Assembly: GCA_023614405.1 (NCBI GenBank)
Contig: CM042685.1
Span: forward strand, 190,064,257 to 190,128,256
Reading direction: 5' to 3'
Origin: Avena insularis
Lineage: Eukaryota; Streptophyta; Magnoliopsida; Poales; Poaceae
Length of the DNA: 64,000 nt
Part shown: positions 22,072-33,400 of the stretch, in pieces
Numbering within the stretch: position 1 is the stretch's first letter
Layout: each line of letters begins with the position of its first letter
The notes under the pieces: model-generated
Databases searched by the model: none
What the model was told of the DNA's origin: nothing
What the model saw: the letters and a program-made list of their open reading frames with translations, nothing else
Position numbers and translations under genes: made by a program

Positions 22072-24808
22072 TCTTCTTGCTTCTTGTGCCTAACTTAAAG
22101 GCGTTAAAGAAAAGTACTTGTTGGGAGATAACCCAAGAGTTTCCTTGAGTCTTGGAAGTTATTACTTCAGTAATGACCTCTCCTTATCCTTTTTGTTTGC
22201 TTTTTGTGCCAAGAATGACCTCTAATGAGAAGGAAGTAAGATTTGGGGAGTTGCTGTCCTGAAACAGATTTCCATCCTCCACCAAAAAAATCTTGAGGAG
22301 TCTCTGTAACTCGGATTGAACTCAAAACTTACGAATAAATCCCCCAGTATGTTAGCTAACTTTCGTTAGTTCAACACTTTTTGATTTGAGCAACATAAGA
22401 TGTTTGAAAAAAATCGATTTCTACCTGCTGGTCTGTTTTGACAGATTTCTGCCATTATTTGCATTTGCTTCTTATTGATTCCTTTTTGAGTTCTCTTTAT
22501 GTGAATTGAGATTTTTGAAGGAGTTAATACAGTAGATTGTGTTTTTAGTGAAAATCCTTGTTATTCCAAAGCTTTTCCAGAGGTCTAATATCTTTTGAAT
22601 ACACTAATGTTGCTAATGAAGATTGTGTGAAGTTTTGTATAAGGAAAAATTTCAGGTGTGGAGAGAGAATGATGCAATGAGATGAAGAATGGACAAAAGC
22701 TCAAGCTTGGGGATTCCACCATGGTGTCACCCCAATAAATATCCAAGAGGTTCAAGCTTCAAAGCTTGGGGATGCCCAAGGCATCCCCTTCTTCATCAAT
22801 AAAAAGCTCAGGTATGTTTAGACACTTCATTTTTATTGTTTCATGCAGAGTTGTGTTGTTCTTGGTGCGTCTCATTTTTCATTTGATTTGCTTAGGTTTT
22901 TTAGTTTGCTTGAATAAAGTAGTTTGGACCCCTGTTCTCGTTGTGTTGTTTTGCAAATAAGTTGCTTGGTGTTGGAAAGGAGTAGTAAGTTCTTGTTTGT
23001 AAGTGCAAGAGGAGCTTGCATTGACTGTGACTTAGACTTTAGCATGACATGCAAGGTGATGTTTTGACCTTATGCTTAGTGATTATTGATGTAGCATGTC
23101 TTGTTCCAAACAATTGGGATTTCTTAGTGTGCCTTGAAGAAATTATGCGTTGTTTTAGCATGCAAAAGCATAGTATAGTGGTATTCTTATTTGATGTTTT
23201 GCTTGGGTTGACTTGGCACATGCTCACACCATGTTATGACTATGAACAAGTCACCATAGCCTCTATGATTATTTAGTCCTTGACTTGTAGTACCACTCTA
23301 TGCTTTGATTAGTAATGCTTTGTTGCACTGCATGATTATGTCCATTATTGCTCTCTTATTTGGTTGCTCCCAGTCCTTTGCTAGCCTCCACTTGTGCGAG
23401 TAAGCTCTACGCATGCTTCCAACTCCCAAGAAACCAAGTTATTCCAAAGTGTCCACTATAAACTCCTATGCATGGTGTGTTATACCATTCCAAGTATATT
23501 CTTGCTTTCAGCTATCTTCCAATTAAAAACTATTTTGTTATATAAAAACTTAGTGATTAAAGCCCTCACAAACTTGATGGCACACTTTATATTCTTTGCC
23601 CCTAATAAACTTGAACCATTGTGTCATCTATGTTGTATATGCTTGCACTTATACGTTGGAATTAGCAAAACCGTGCTGCCACGGGGAACGTTTTCAACAT
23701 TGCACTTGTACTTTGTACTCAGTTGATATCATGCTCTTTTGTCTATGGATGTCATGGGTGTGAAATAAAGAGGGAACTTGTAAGTCCATGGAGTTTGTAT
23801 CCTGTGTTAGAAACGCCTAGGCCGCTAGCCTAAGCCATGCCTAATTATGGTGGAAACTTGCAGCATCACCATAGTGACATCTATGAAGCATTCTTCTTAT
23901 AAAAAAGAGACACTTTGAGAAAAGAGGAAAGAGAGAAAAAGGCACCATATTCCCATGGTAAATAAGAAGATTGCTGAGATGTTCATTGTCTGCTTGCCTT
24001 GTCATTTTGGTTATGGGATAGCTCCTGCACCATGTGCAAGGGGTACCTCGTTGGCGGTTATCTATTATATGCAAATACTTACAATGACAAGAAATTACCT
24101 GGACCCAAAGTTGAGTATGCATGAGGTGTGGCCCTCGTATTCAAGGGACTTGAGATTGCCAACTTATAATTCATCAAGCATACACTCCATCTTTGTTCAC
24201 TTTAACCTTAATCACTTCAAGATGCTTATGATAGGGTCAATGAGGGCTGAAAGCTAACAAGTAACATAATTTTTGGAAGCTCTTTTTAAAACTTGAAATC
24301 CCTGCTTCCTTTATAAAAGGTCTTTCTTCCACCACTATTGAGTCTCCAACTTCTACCTTTAGGCACCATTAAGAGAGCATAGTTTTCATTCTGTGTGTAG
24401 TGTTCCAAAGCTTATTGATTGATGCATATTGTGATATTACTTGTTCTTGTGCTATTTGTTTCTAGTCACCCTTGTGAACTTTGAAGGTGTCATATGCATC
24501 TATTTGCTACTCTATGAGGGACAAGCTGATTGCCACTATGCTATGTTTTCTGTATGTGAAACAAACAAACATTTTTCAATGCATGTTATTCATGATATTT
24601 GTTTGTAGCCTTTCATGTTGCATGCATAGTTACTTTGTCCTATTGTCAGAACTCCATCTTTCATAAACATGTTTAGAGTTCTTTGATCCCAACTTTCAAT
24701 GCTTGCAAATGGTTCAATCTTTCTTGTGAGGGTGTATGTCACCTCAAAAATTATTCTTTTTATCACTTACCTACTCGAGGACGTGCAGGAGTTAAGCTTG
24801 GGGATGCT
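22072..24808 (+). other. Non-coding 3' region of the non-autonomous element
   Basis: No gene is seen. It shares blocks with 12700-13330 and 14700-15968. A perfect hairpin lies at 22768-22788. It ends in the tract AAGCTTGGGGATGCT before the LTR at 24809. Confidence 0.6.
22768..22788. other. Perfect 9-bp stem with 3-base loop
   Basis: GGGGATGCC, CAA, GGCATCCCC. It is directly preceded by the self-complementary AAGCTTCAAAGCTT. It lies in the 3' part of the element's transcript, 2 kb before the LTR. Confidence 0.8.
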
Positions 24809-27270
24809 TGATACGTCGGAAACATATCTATAATTTTTGATGCTCCATGCTTGTTTAGTATCTACTTTGCTTTGCTTTGTCTATACTTTGAGGTGCTTTT
24901 TACATGCTTTTTGGTACTAACCTATTAACAAGTTGCCACAGTGTCAGTTGCCTGTTTTCTGTTGTTTTTGGTTCCAGAAAAGTTAGTAAAGAAATATTCT
25001 CGGAAGTGGACGGGACAAACGTCAAAGTCAATAACTTTCCGTGGGGAACAAGAAGTCTAGAGGGGAGACGAAGAGGCGTGTCAGGGTAGCCACACCCCCC
25101 TAGGTGCGGGTGGGCCCTGCCCCGCGCCTAGGTAGGGTGTGGGGCCCCTGGCCACCGCCTCGGCCCAGTGACGGCTCCAGGAAATGCCTGGCGGGTATTC
25201 ATTTTGCAAAAATAAAATTGATCTCAATGCATAATATGAACTATAAGAATTGATAGCATTAGGACAAAATAGTATAGGATAGTAACAAATTCTCATTAAA
25301 GCCACAATTCATAAATCATAAGAGTTAAGACGACAATTTCACAATAACAACAAAGTACTAATCTACTATGATAGTACAAAACATTTTTTGCATTGAGGCA
25401 TTACCTCTTAATTGAAGCCAAATTACAATATAAATTTGCGATCATCTTGTTGGAAGAGATTTATGACATCCTCATCTTTTACTTTATTGAAAAACTCTCT
25501 CTCAACAAATGTCACCAAAAAATATTGCTAATTGATACACGGACAGAACCGAATCTGCTATAACTGATACAAAATTAAAATACCTAATCTGCTAGCTAAT
25601 AATTGATACAAATTAGAACACCAAATCTGCCACTAAGTAGTTTAGGAATTGATACTAAACTTCAGAAATCAAAAGCATCTAAGAATCTAATTATATAGGA
25701 ATTATGAAATCTGAAAAAATAAAGAGAGAGAGGGGTAACGGGGAAAGTGAGGAACGTACTGGCCGCCGCCGCTAGCCGCTGGCTGCTATTCCGCTGGCTC
25801 GCCTCTGGCCGCTTGTCGGCTGCCTGGGGGGGGGGGCTTGTCGCCTACCGCGCCGCCGCCTGTGTGTTTCCTCGTGTCGCGTGTGGTGTGAGGTTCCTAG
25901 CTGTGCGCTTGTGCGAGAAGCCAAGAAGTGGATCGAGCGATGGTTTGATGCTTGATGGGCTGGGCCGTGTGGAGTATGTACGTGTACTATAGTTTTTTAC
26001 TCAAAACCATTGGTATTCACGGGAATACAGGGGAATACCCCTAGAGCCGCATGTGCCTCGGCCTCCCCGTTCGCCTATAAGAAGCCCCCGATGCAGAAAC
26101 CCTAAGTACCCGATCGATATTCCACGAAACCTTCTGTAGCCGCAGCCACCGTCGTCCCTAGATCTGGGGGGGATCTGAAGTTCTTCCCGGCACCCTGCAG
26201 GAGGGGAGATCATCCCGGAGGCCTTCTCTCCGGTATGATGTGTGAGTAGTTCCACCTTGGACTATGGGTCCATGTAGTAGCTAGATGGTTGTATCTCCTC
26301 CTTGTGCTTTCATGTATATATCTTGTGAGCTCCGTTCATGATCAAGATCTAATCTATTTGTAATCATACATGTTGTGTTTGCGGGGATCCGATGGACATT
26401 GAGATTATTATGTTGGTTTGATTAATGGTTTTGTCTTTATGATTCTATCATGTTTGTGTTGTTTGTGATCTTGCATGCTCTCCGTTGTTAGTAGCTATCT
26501 TGGCCAAGTAGTTGCTAGTGAATCCAAGTGGGGGTATTTATGCTCGATAGTAGGTTCATGCCTCTAGTTTCTAAGGGAAGTGACAATAATCTCTTCGGTT
26601 GTAGATGTGCTATTGCTACTAGGGAGAAAACAACGGTCTATTGTTCATGGAACATGTGGACTGTTTACCTTACACACTTTGCTTAAAGCAGTTGTCTGTT
26701 GCTTGCAACTTAATACTGGAGGTGGTTCAGATGATAACCTGAAGGTCGACTTCTAGTCATAGATGCAGTTGGATGGCAGTCTATGTATCTTGTTGTATTG
26801 CCCAATCGAATCTCATAGGATCTTTCTGACTAGTAATTGCATTTTTATGCCTTGCTCAGTTCCTGTCAATTGCCCTGCTGTAATTTGTTTACCCTTCATG
26901 CCATGTTGTTTATCTAAGGAGAGCACCTCTAGTGAACTATGGACTCTGGTCACATCTTTATCATTGTTACATCTTCCACTATTACTTATTTACTTGCTCC
27001 AAACCACCATTACCTTCCACACCATACGTTTAATCCTTTGTTACAGCAAACCGGTGAGCTTGACAACTTCACTGATTCGTTAGGGCAAAGTCTTGAGTTT
27101 GTGTTGTGTAGGTCTCCGTGTTGCTTGCAACACCTGTGTGATGTTTCCTTCCTCCTACTGGTTCGATAACCTCGGTTTCTTACTGAGGGAAAACTTGCTG
27201 TTGTGCTGCTTCACACCTTGCTCTTGGGGTTCCCAACGAAGCGCTCCTACATCAACTCAGTGCTTCATCA
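24809..27270 (+). repeat. Right LTR, split by an 890-bp insertion and recombinant
   Basis: It starts TGATACGTCGG at 24809 after a polypurine tract and ends GTGCTTCATCA at 27270. Without the insertion and its duplicated 8 bp it is about 1564 bp, matching the solo LTR (1560 bp). Up to about 26245 it is roughly 93% like 15969-16508. Beyond that point it is nearly identical to 16509-17528, and the near-identity continues past the LTR end into 27271-27805. Confidence 0.8.
25166..26055. mobile_element. hAT-type non-autonomous DNA transposon, 890 bp, 8-bp target duplication
   Basis: It inserted into the LTR with a perfect 8-bp duplication CCTCGGCC (25158-25165 and 26056-26063). The left end reads CAGTGACGGCTCCAGG. 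The right end, read inward on the other strand, is CACATGCGGCTCTAGG, an imperfect terminal inverted repeat of the CAGTGGCGGAGCCAGG type common in plants. The 8-bp duplication and CAGTG ends fit the hAT superfamily. The interior has an AT-rich left part and a GC-rich right part with no transposase, so it depends on an enzyme supplied in trans. A reading frame at 25747-25992 looks compositional. Confidence 0.85.
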
Positions 27271-27492
27271 CCAATTATGATTTTTCCTTTTGCATCTTTA
27301 TTATGACTCCCATACTCGTTGCAAGTTAAGTTTTATAATGGTGAGTTGCTTTCTATTATGAGTTGTGTATTGGTGAATGTGATGCTTCTTGTCAGTATTC
27401 TTTTTATCGACACTTCACTCCATAAACCTGTGGGCATGTTTACTGGGCTCAGTTTTCACTTGGGGACAAGCGAGTTCTAAGCTTGGGGAGGT
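27271..27492 (+). repeat. Second copy of the gypsy internal tail
   Basis: Nearly identical to 17529-17750, beginning with CCAAT and ending in the polypurine tract GCTTGGGGAGGT. It places a fragment of the gag-protease element to the right of an LTR with which it did not originally share an element. Confidence 0.8.
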
Positions 27493-28980
27493 TGATACGT
27501 CCATTTTGCATCACAATTCTATATCAAAATTTACTGTTATTCATTGATATATTTCTTATTAAGAGGTGATACTTATGTTATTTCATCTATTTTTGCATGT
27601 TGGATGAATTTTGGAGGATGAACTGCAGGAGTGAGGATTCTGATGGAAAAGGCGGTGTCTAGATGCAATATTTGTGAAGATCAGAAAATTCCAAAAAATA
27701 CACGGAAAATCCTATTTTTTCATAAGACGGAGGAAGCCAGAAGGGGAGGCAGAGATGGGCCACAGGGGCCCACACCCCCCTGCGCGGGCCATCCTGGGTC
27801 GCGCCACCAGGGGGTCTGGCCACCCTGGCCCACCTCCTGCTTCACCCTTTCGCCTATATCTTCTCCTCGAAACCCTAATACGAGGGGAGGGACCAAACAA
27901 AGATTTAACCGCCTCTGCAGGGCGGAAACGATAGAGAGAAAGAGCTCTCCGGCAGGCAGATTTCTGACGGGGAAATTCCCTCCCGGAGAGGGGAGGTCGT
28001 CGCCATCAACACCGTCAAGCTAGACTTCATCGATATCATCATCATCCTCACCATCATCTCCACCAGCACCATCATCACCACTACATCCTGCTGTAACAAT
28101 TGGGTTGAATCTTGCACAGTTCTTAGGGGAAACTTTCCCCGTGTTAATTACTTTTGTAGTTGATGCTTGTGAGTGGAATCATTGAATTATTGTTTATTTT
28201 CAGATTGTTATTCATCATTATATCATCTCTGATATTGATCCATATGATGTCTCGTGAGTAGTTCATTTAGTTCTTGAGGACATGGGAGAAGTCATGTTGT
28301 TAGTAGTGGAATTGTTTTGAGTAATATTCAATGGTTTGATATTTAAGTTGTGGTGCTATTCTTCTAGTGGTGTCATGTGAATGCCGACTACGTGATACTT
28401 CACCATTTATGGGCCTAGGGGAATGCATTTCGTATTTGGCTACTAATTGTGGGGTTGCCGGAGTGAAAAAACCTGAACCCCTATTAGGAAACCTTTGCAC
28501 AAGGGAGTGTAGGATCTCAGAGTTTAATGTTGTGGTTAGGTTTTTTCTTAATTACTTTCTTGTAGTTGCGGATGCTTGCAAGGGGTATAATCATAACTAT
28601 GTATTAGTCCAAGTAAGGTCGGTACATTAGCATAGGTTCACCCACACAACACTTATCCAACCAAAGAAGATTAATCAACTATATGAAGCGAAAGCACTTG
28701 ATAGTATTCCCATGTGTCCTCGAGAACGTTTGGTCCTCATAAGTAATACAACCGGCTTGTCCTTTGCTAAGAAAGGATTGGGCCAATTGTTGTAATTATT
28801 TGTTGTCTTTATTTACTTGCACTTTATTTCTTTGCATTATAAAACCCCTATAATCTGTTTCCTAAGTACTACAGAGAATTCCTGATAAAAAACTAGTCAA
28901 CATCTTCTGCTCCTCATTGGGATCGACACTCCTATTTATCGAAAGTACTACGATACACCCCCTATACTTGTGGGTCATCA
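27493..28980 (+). repeat. Complete gypsy LTR, 1488 bp
   Basis: It starts TGATACGTCCATTTTGCATC and ends CTTGTGGGTCATCA. The first 313 bp duplicates 17751-18066. A promoter-like CGCCTATATCTTC lies at about 27851. The 28020-28090 stretch is a run of CATCATCACC-type triplets. Confidence 0.8.
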
Positions 28981-29163
28981 ATTGCCTAGTCTCATCGCAC
29001 CTTTGCCATGTCATGCATCATGCCTGATCTTCAGCCGTAGTATTAAATAGTGCATTCGTTTTTTCTTTCAGTTTTTTGCTTCTTCATGGATTAGGTCGTT
29101 GAGTTGATGCGAGCTTCGACCCGATCTCCGGTGTATCTTCGGCACTGTTTTCTAGAAGAGCAT
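28981..29163. other. Unassigned spacer
   Basis: A short stretch between two gypsy LTR boundaries. No element or gene is recognised. Confidence 0.4.
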
Positions 29164-29455
29164 TGTAACATCTCAGTATTAGAGCTTAGAAGGAAGCTGA
29201 ACAGAGATGTGTGCATTGCATTCATGCATAGAAAATATGTATAATTTTCGCGCCTTTGAACAAAACTTGTCAAAGTGATTGAAGCTTCTCTGAACTTGAT
29301 GGAAGTGAAGTAAATCATCAAGTTGACTATGATAAGTTTCAGTATGACATTTGTTTAAACCTTGTTTAGGGTAAACATGATTTGATCTAAGGGTAGATCA
29401 AATGTAATAAAACTAAACCACCAACACATTACTTAATGTTTGATGTTAATCTTTA
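29164..29455 (+). repeat. Left end of a long gypsy LTR-like sequence, split by the Tat-type element
   Basis: It starts TGTAACATCTC, a common gypsy LTR start, and continues after the insertion at 48733. The junctions carry CTTTA (29451-29455) and CTTGA (48733-48737), a 5-bp target duplication with one mismatch. Confidence 0.5.
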
Positions 29456-29945
29456 TGTCGTGGGAATGACCACGGCAGATGCTGCAATCGATAGCGAGTA
29501 GTAGAACATGGGGCAAGGGCGGCCAGCCATCTGCGGTGCGAGATGAGGGCTGAGACACAAGGGTTTACCCAGGTTCGGCCCCCCGGAGGGTAAAGACCTA
29601 CTCCTGCTAGATTGTATTATGGTGAGAGTACAATGGGGCGAGCTCGACGGCTAGGCGGCGAGTCGCTTGGGTGTATGATGGAACGTATCCTCTATGCGCC
29701 CTCTAGGGAGGTTTATATAGACTCACCTTCCTAGGGTTTACAGATCTCAACCGAATCAGTTAAGGATTCGGTGATCCTATGACCTAATCCGACTGGGCCT
29801 ATCTACGCTTCCGGGCCTTCAGCTTCCAGTCGCTTGAGTCCATGCCAGATCTTGATCCAGTCTCCGTCCTGCAGGCCCACTCGCTAGCGCTTGGGCCAGT
29901 AAGAAACGTCCTGTTGAGTATACCCCGATAAGCATATCCCCATCA
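29456..29945 (-). repeat. 3' LTR of the Tat-type element
   Basis: 490 bp. The minus strand starts TGATGGGGATATG at 29945 and ends CCCACGACA at 29456. It is flanked on the outside by CTTTA. The sequence just inside (GCCTCGGGGACTAC on the minus strand) is the probable polypurine tract. Confidence 0.85.
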
Positions 29946-30302
29946 GTAGTCCCCGAGGCCGTCGTTGATTGGTCGCAGGTGTTCGCTGGCAGTCGGAGTA
30001 TGCGGATCCAATGCGGACGTCCAGTCGAATTAGCGGCGGACTCCTGAATAAAGGAAAAACTAGTTATTCCAGTCACAATAACGGCGACCAATCGTGTCGC
30101 ACCTCGGCGAACGGGTCGGCGAATACTCAGTCACTGTCATAGTGATCAGGTTGGCGAATCGTTGAGTCGCGTGGAGCGACGAGTCGAATGGATGAAGTTG
30201 GACCGTCAATTGGGGTCAAACTAGCCGTTGGGGTAATCCAACGGTAACTTCGGCGTAATCACCGCGTAGTAACGGCTCCTGAAATTGGCGGGTAGCAACC
30301 GC

Positions 30303-30309
30303 TATATAA
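30303..30309 (+). promoter_or_regulatory. TATA box of the antisense gene
   Basis: TATATAA in the context CCGCTATATAAGGAG, about 130 bp upstream of the likely ATG at 30436. It is on the strand opposite to the retrotransposon's own transcription. Confidence 0.6.
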
Positions 30310-30435
30310 GGAGAATGACAAGCGAACGGGAAAAAACTCCTTCGTTCTTCCTCCGATCTCGCTCATCTTCGTTCCCCACTCCGCATAGCGATCCCACCAA
30401 TCCAGAGAGCCCCGACCTCCACGAATCTTCCAACC

Positions 30436-33400
30436 AATGGCCCCCTCCACCGAACCATGGGGCAGATCCAAGTGCACCGTATGCCATCAAGGCCCTTCGA
30501 GGAGGCCGGATCCTGTACCGGCAGATGATGGCGATCCTCAGCCGGAGAAGCGACTCCGGACCCGCGCGAGGGAGAATTCATCTGCTTCACCATCCACCTG
30601 GAGCAGGGGCTAGGGTTTCCCACTTCCCTCTTTTTCCGGCGTTTCTGCGCCTACTACGGGATTCAGCCGTCGGATCTGGGTCCGCATAGTATCGAGCAGC
30701 TCGCCATTTTCGTGGCATTCTGCGAGTGCTATCTGGACTGCAGGCCCTACTTCCCTTTTGGCAAGAGCTGTTCCACGGGAGAATCAGCCGCGAAGAATCA
30801 GGCGGCCCGATGCTAGCCGCGTGTGGCCTAACGTTCCAGCTGAAGTCGAGGGCTTCGTTCTTCGACCTGATGCTGCCAGCCAAGGCGGCGAGCGAATGGA
30901 AGAAGTCCTGGTTCTACGTCAGCGAGTCAACTCCAGATGGTGGCGCTTCCAAGGTACTCCACTGACCGGCCCGAGCCACGTCGGCTCCAGGTCGTCAAGC
31001 TCCCACTGGATCAACGGATGGTTATCGATGAAATGCTGCAGACCATCTGCAGCCTGAAGAAGAACGGCCTCCAGACCATTAATCTCTACAACTGTTGGTT
31101 CGGGCAGCGGCTCGTGCCCTTGGCCCGCCGCGACCACTACATGTAAGAATACACGGGTAAGGACGATCCAACGAAGTGCTACCTAGCTGAATGGCATCTC
31201 CAAGACTACACCCTGGCCTTGAAGAAGATTACTCAGGCGGTGTATCTTGACGCGAAGGCCGGGATCGCCCCCTACACTGCAAGGCTCCCATCTCCAACGG
31301 TAATCCGTTATTTCGTCACCACTCGCAGTCGCAGATGGTGCATTCGCGGTTGTGCTGACGTTGTATTATTCTTATTGCAGTTGTTCCAAGTGGTGGAATG
31401 GTGGCTTCCACCCGCAGACGACGAGAACTCGAGCTCGTCCGTCCAGGACAGGAGCGAGTCGTTGCCCGCCGAAGGCGATGCCGAGAGCGATGAAGGACAT
31501 GACAACGACGACGACGGCGGCGAGGACGAGCCTGTAAAAGTCGCCGCCCCAACAGTTCGCAAGACCCGTGGGCAACACCAGCGCGAGCTCGAGGCAAGTG
31601 AAAGCCTCGAACTTCACGATGATGACGACGACGAGCTTCCCGAGCACACCTCACATCATGAGGTCACACCGTCGAAGAAGAAGAATAATAAGAAGAAGAA
31701 GGATACGAAAGCTACACCGAAGAAGAAGGCGAAGCCGGCGAGACAGATGTCTCCGCCCCGGTCCATGTCCAGTTCCAGCGCCACCAGCTCGGCTAAGGGC
31801 GCAGCTGCACGCGTGCCCGTGGCACCGGACGCTGCTGCCCCCTGGACGAGGTGCCTCTGGCATCGCTGCCACCTCCATTCGCCCCAGTCGCTGGTTTGGG
31901 CGATTCTCTGGTCGCAAGGGCCTCGCCTCCAAGGGAGGCTCCTGCAACGATTATCGCGGAGGCTCCTGCCGCGGCCTCATCGTCGAAGAAGCAATCGGTG
32001 TCTTGGGCACACGATGTGTTCGAGACGGGCCTCACTCGGAGATTGGGGCCCGAGTTGGAAAAGCCGGCTAGCATCCGCACCGGTCTGCGATTCATACCAG
32101 TCGCCAAGTAAGTATTGTTCATCTGCCTGTTTTTCGTTGTAGTCGGACAGTCTTATTCATATCGTTGTTTCACAGGACTGGTGCCAAAAAGATCGGCCAT
32201 CCCTCCGTTGCCAAGGTTCCACCAGTCGTCACCGAGGTGGACTCCTCGCGGAAGAGGAAGATCAACGAAGTCGCTGCTCCCGTCGAAGGTGTCAAGAAGG
32301 CGAAAGGCGATGACGTGGTCACAGTCTCTGACGACACGGCGGTTGCTCCGAACGAACCTCCGACTGCGGCTGATGTGGCTTCGAAGACCAAGGAGGCTGT
32401 TGCCTCACCCGACGTGGCCGAGCCGGCTCCGAGTGGCACCGAGGCGTCTGCTGCAACTTTCCCTCGCTTCATGGCGAAGGCGGCCGTGGCGAGTGGCACG
32501 GTGCCAACGAGCCGGATGCCCGGGGTCGCCGAGACGGAGGTCGAGCAGCGTCGCGGCCACACTCCGGTCGTGCTTGCGTCTGTGGACGCGCTGGAGCTTC
32601 ACGGCATGCTGGGCGCTGCCATCCAGGTATGTCTAGTCCCCGAGGATCGGGCCACTGAATTTCAGTGGTCGGATTCTTAATGTTTTTATGTCGTCTAGTC
32701 CCCGAGTGCCTGGTCGCTGAACTTCAGCGAGTGGGCACTTAGGATTTTCAATGTCCAGTCCCCGAGTGCCTGGTCGCTGAATTTCAGCGAGTGGGCACTT
32801 AGGATTTTCAATGTCCAGTCCCCGAGTGCCGGGTCGCTGAATTTCAGCGAGTGGGCACTTAGGATTTTCAATGTCTAGTCCCCGAGTGCCTAGTCGCTGA
32901 ATTTTAGCGAGTGGGCACTTAGGATTTTCAATGTCCAGTCCCCGAGTGCCTGGTCGCTGAATTCAGCGAGTGGGCATTTAGGATTTTCAATGTCCAGTCC
33001 CCGAGTGCCTGGTCGCTGAATTTCAGCGAGTGGGCACTTAGGATTTCGTTGTTGTTGACGTTGTAGTTTGTGTGCAGGGCTTGCAACGCGAATCGGCCGA
33101 TCGGCTTGCAGCAAAGTGTCGCATGGAGAAGGAACTCACTGCCGTCCAGGAGACGAACAAGGGGCTTCAAGCCATTGCAGCCGAGGCGGAGGAGGTCTGC
33201 CACGGCCGAGAAGCGGATCGCTGATCTGGAGCATGAGCTCAAGGAGGCGAAGGCGGAAGCAATTTCGGCGGATGGGCGAGCGAAAGCTGCCATTACGTCT
33301 GCCGCTGAAGAGTGGAAAGTGTCTGACGCACTCGTTGCTGGGCTGCAGAACGACTTCTCCTCTCTTCAAAGCTTCAACACGGGCCTCTGCCGTCCGCTAA

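Larger units (their letters stand above)
19691..27270 (+). mobile_element. Non-autonomous gypsy element with recombinant right LTR
   Basis: 5' LTR 19691-21234, primer-binding site 21243-21260, interior 21235-24808, right LTR 24809-27270. The 5' LTR is preceded by CTCAC but the right LTR is followed by CCAAT, so the two flanks do not form a target duplication. CCAAT is the target site of the solo LTR at 15969. The interior encodes only a 185-residue protein of unknown type. Confidence 0.75.

Noticed and set aside
25747..25992. Frame inside the hAT-type insertion as a transposase fragment
   Set aside because: GC-rich low-complexity translation without any hAT motif.
19691..27270. A simple intact element with two matching LTRs and target duplication
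   Set aside because: The left flank CTCAC and right flank CCAAT differ, and the right LTR belongs in its 3' part to the solo-LTR locus.
31219..32142. 307-residue reading frame as a separate gene
   Set aside because: It reads through an 81-bp intron and after about 31830 leaves the coding frame. It is one part of the antisense multi-exon gene.
32634..33054. Regular direct repeats resembling a CRISPR array
   Set aside because: Units are contiguous with no unique spacers, the context is a plant retrotransposon intron, and no cas genes exist.
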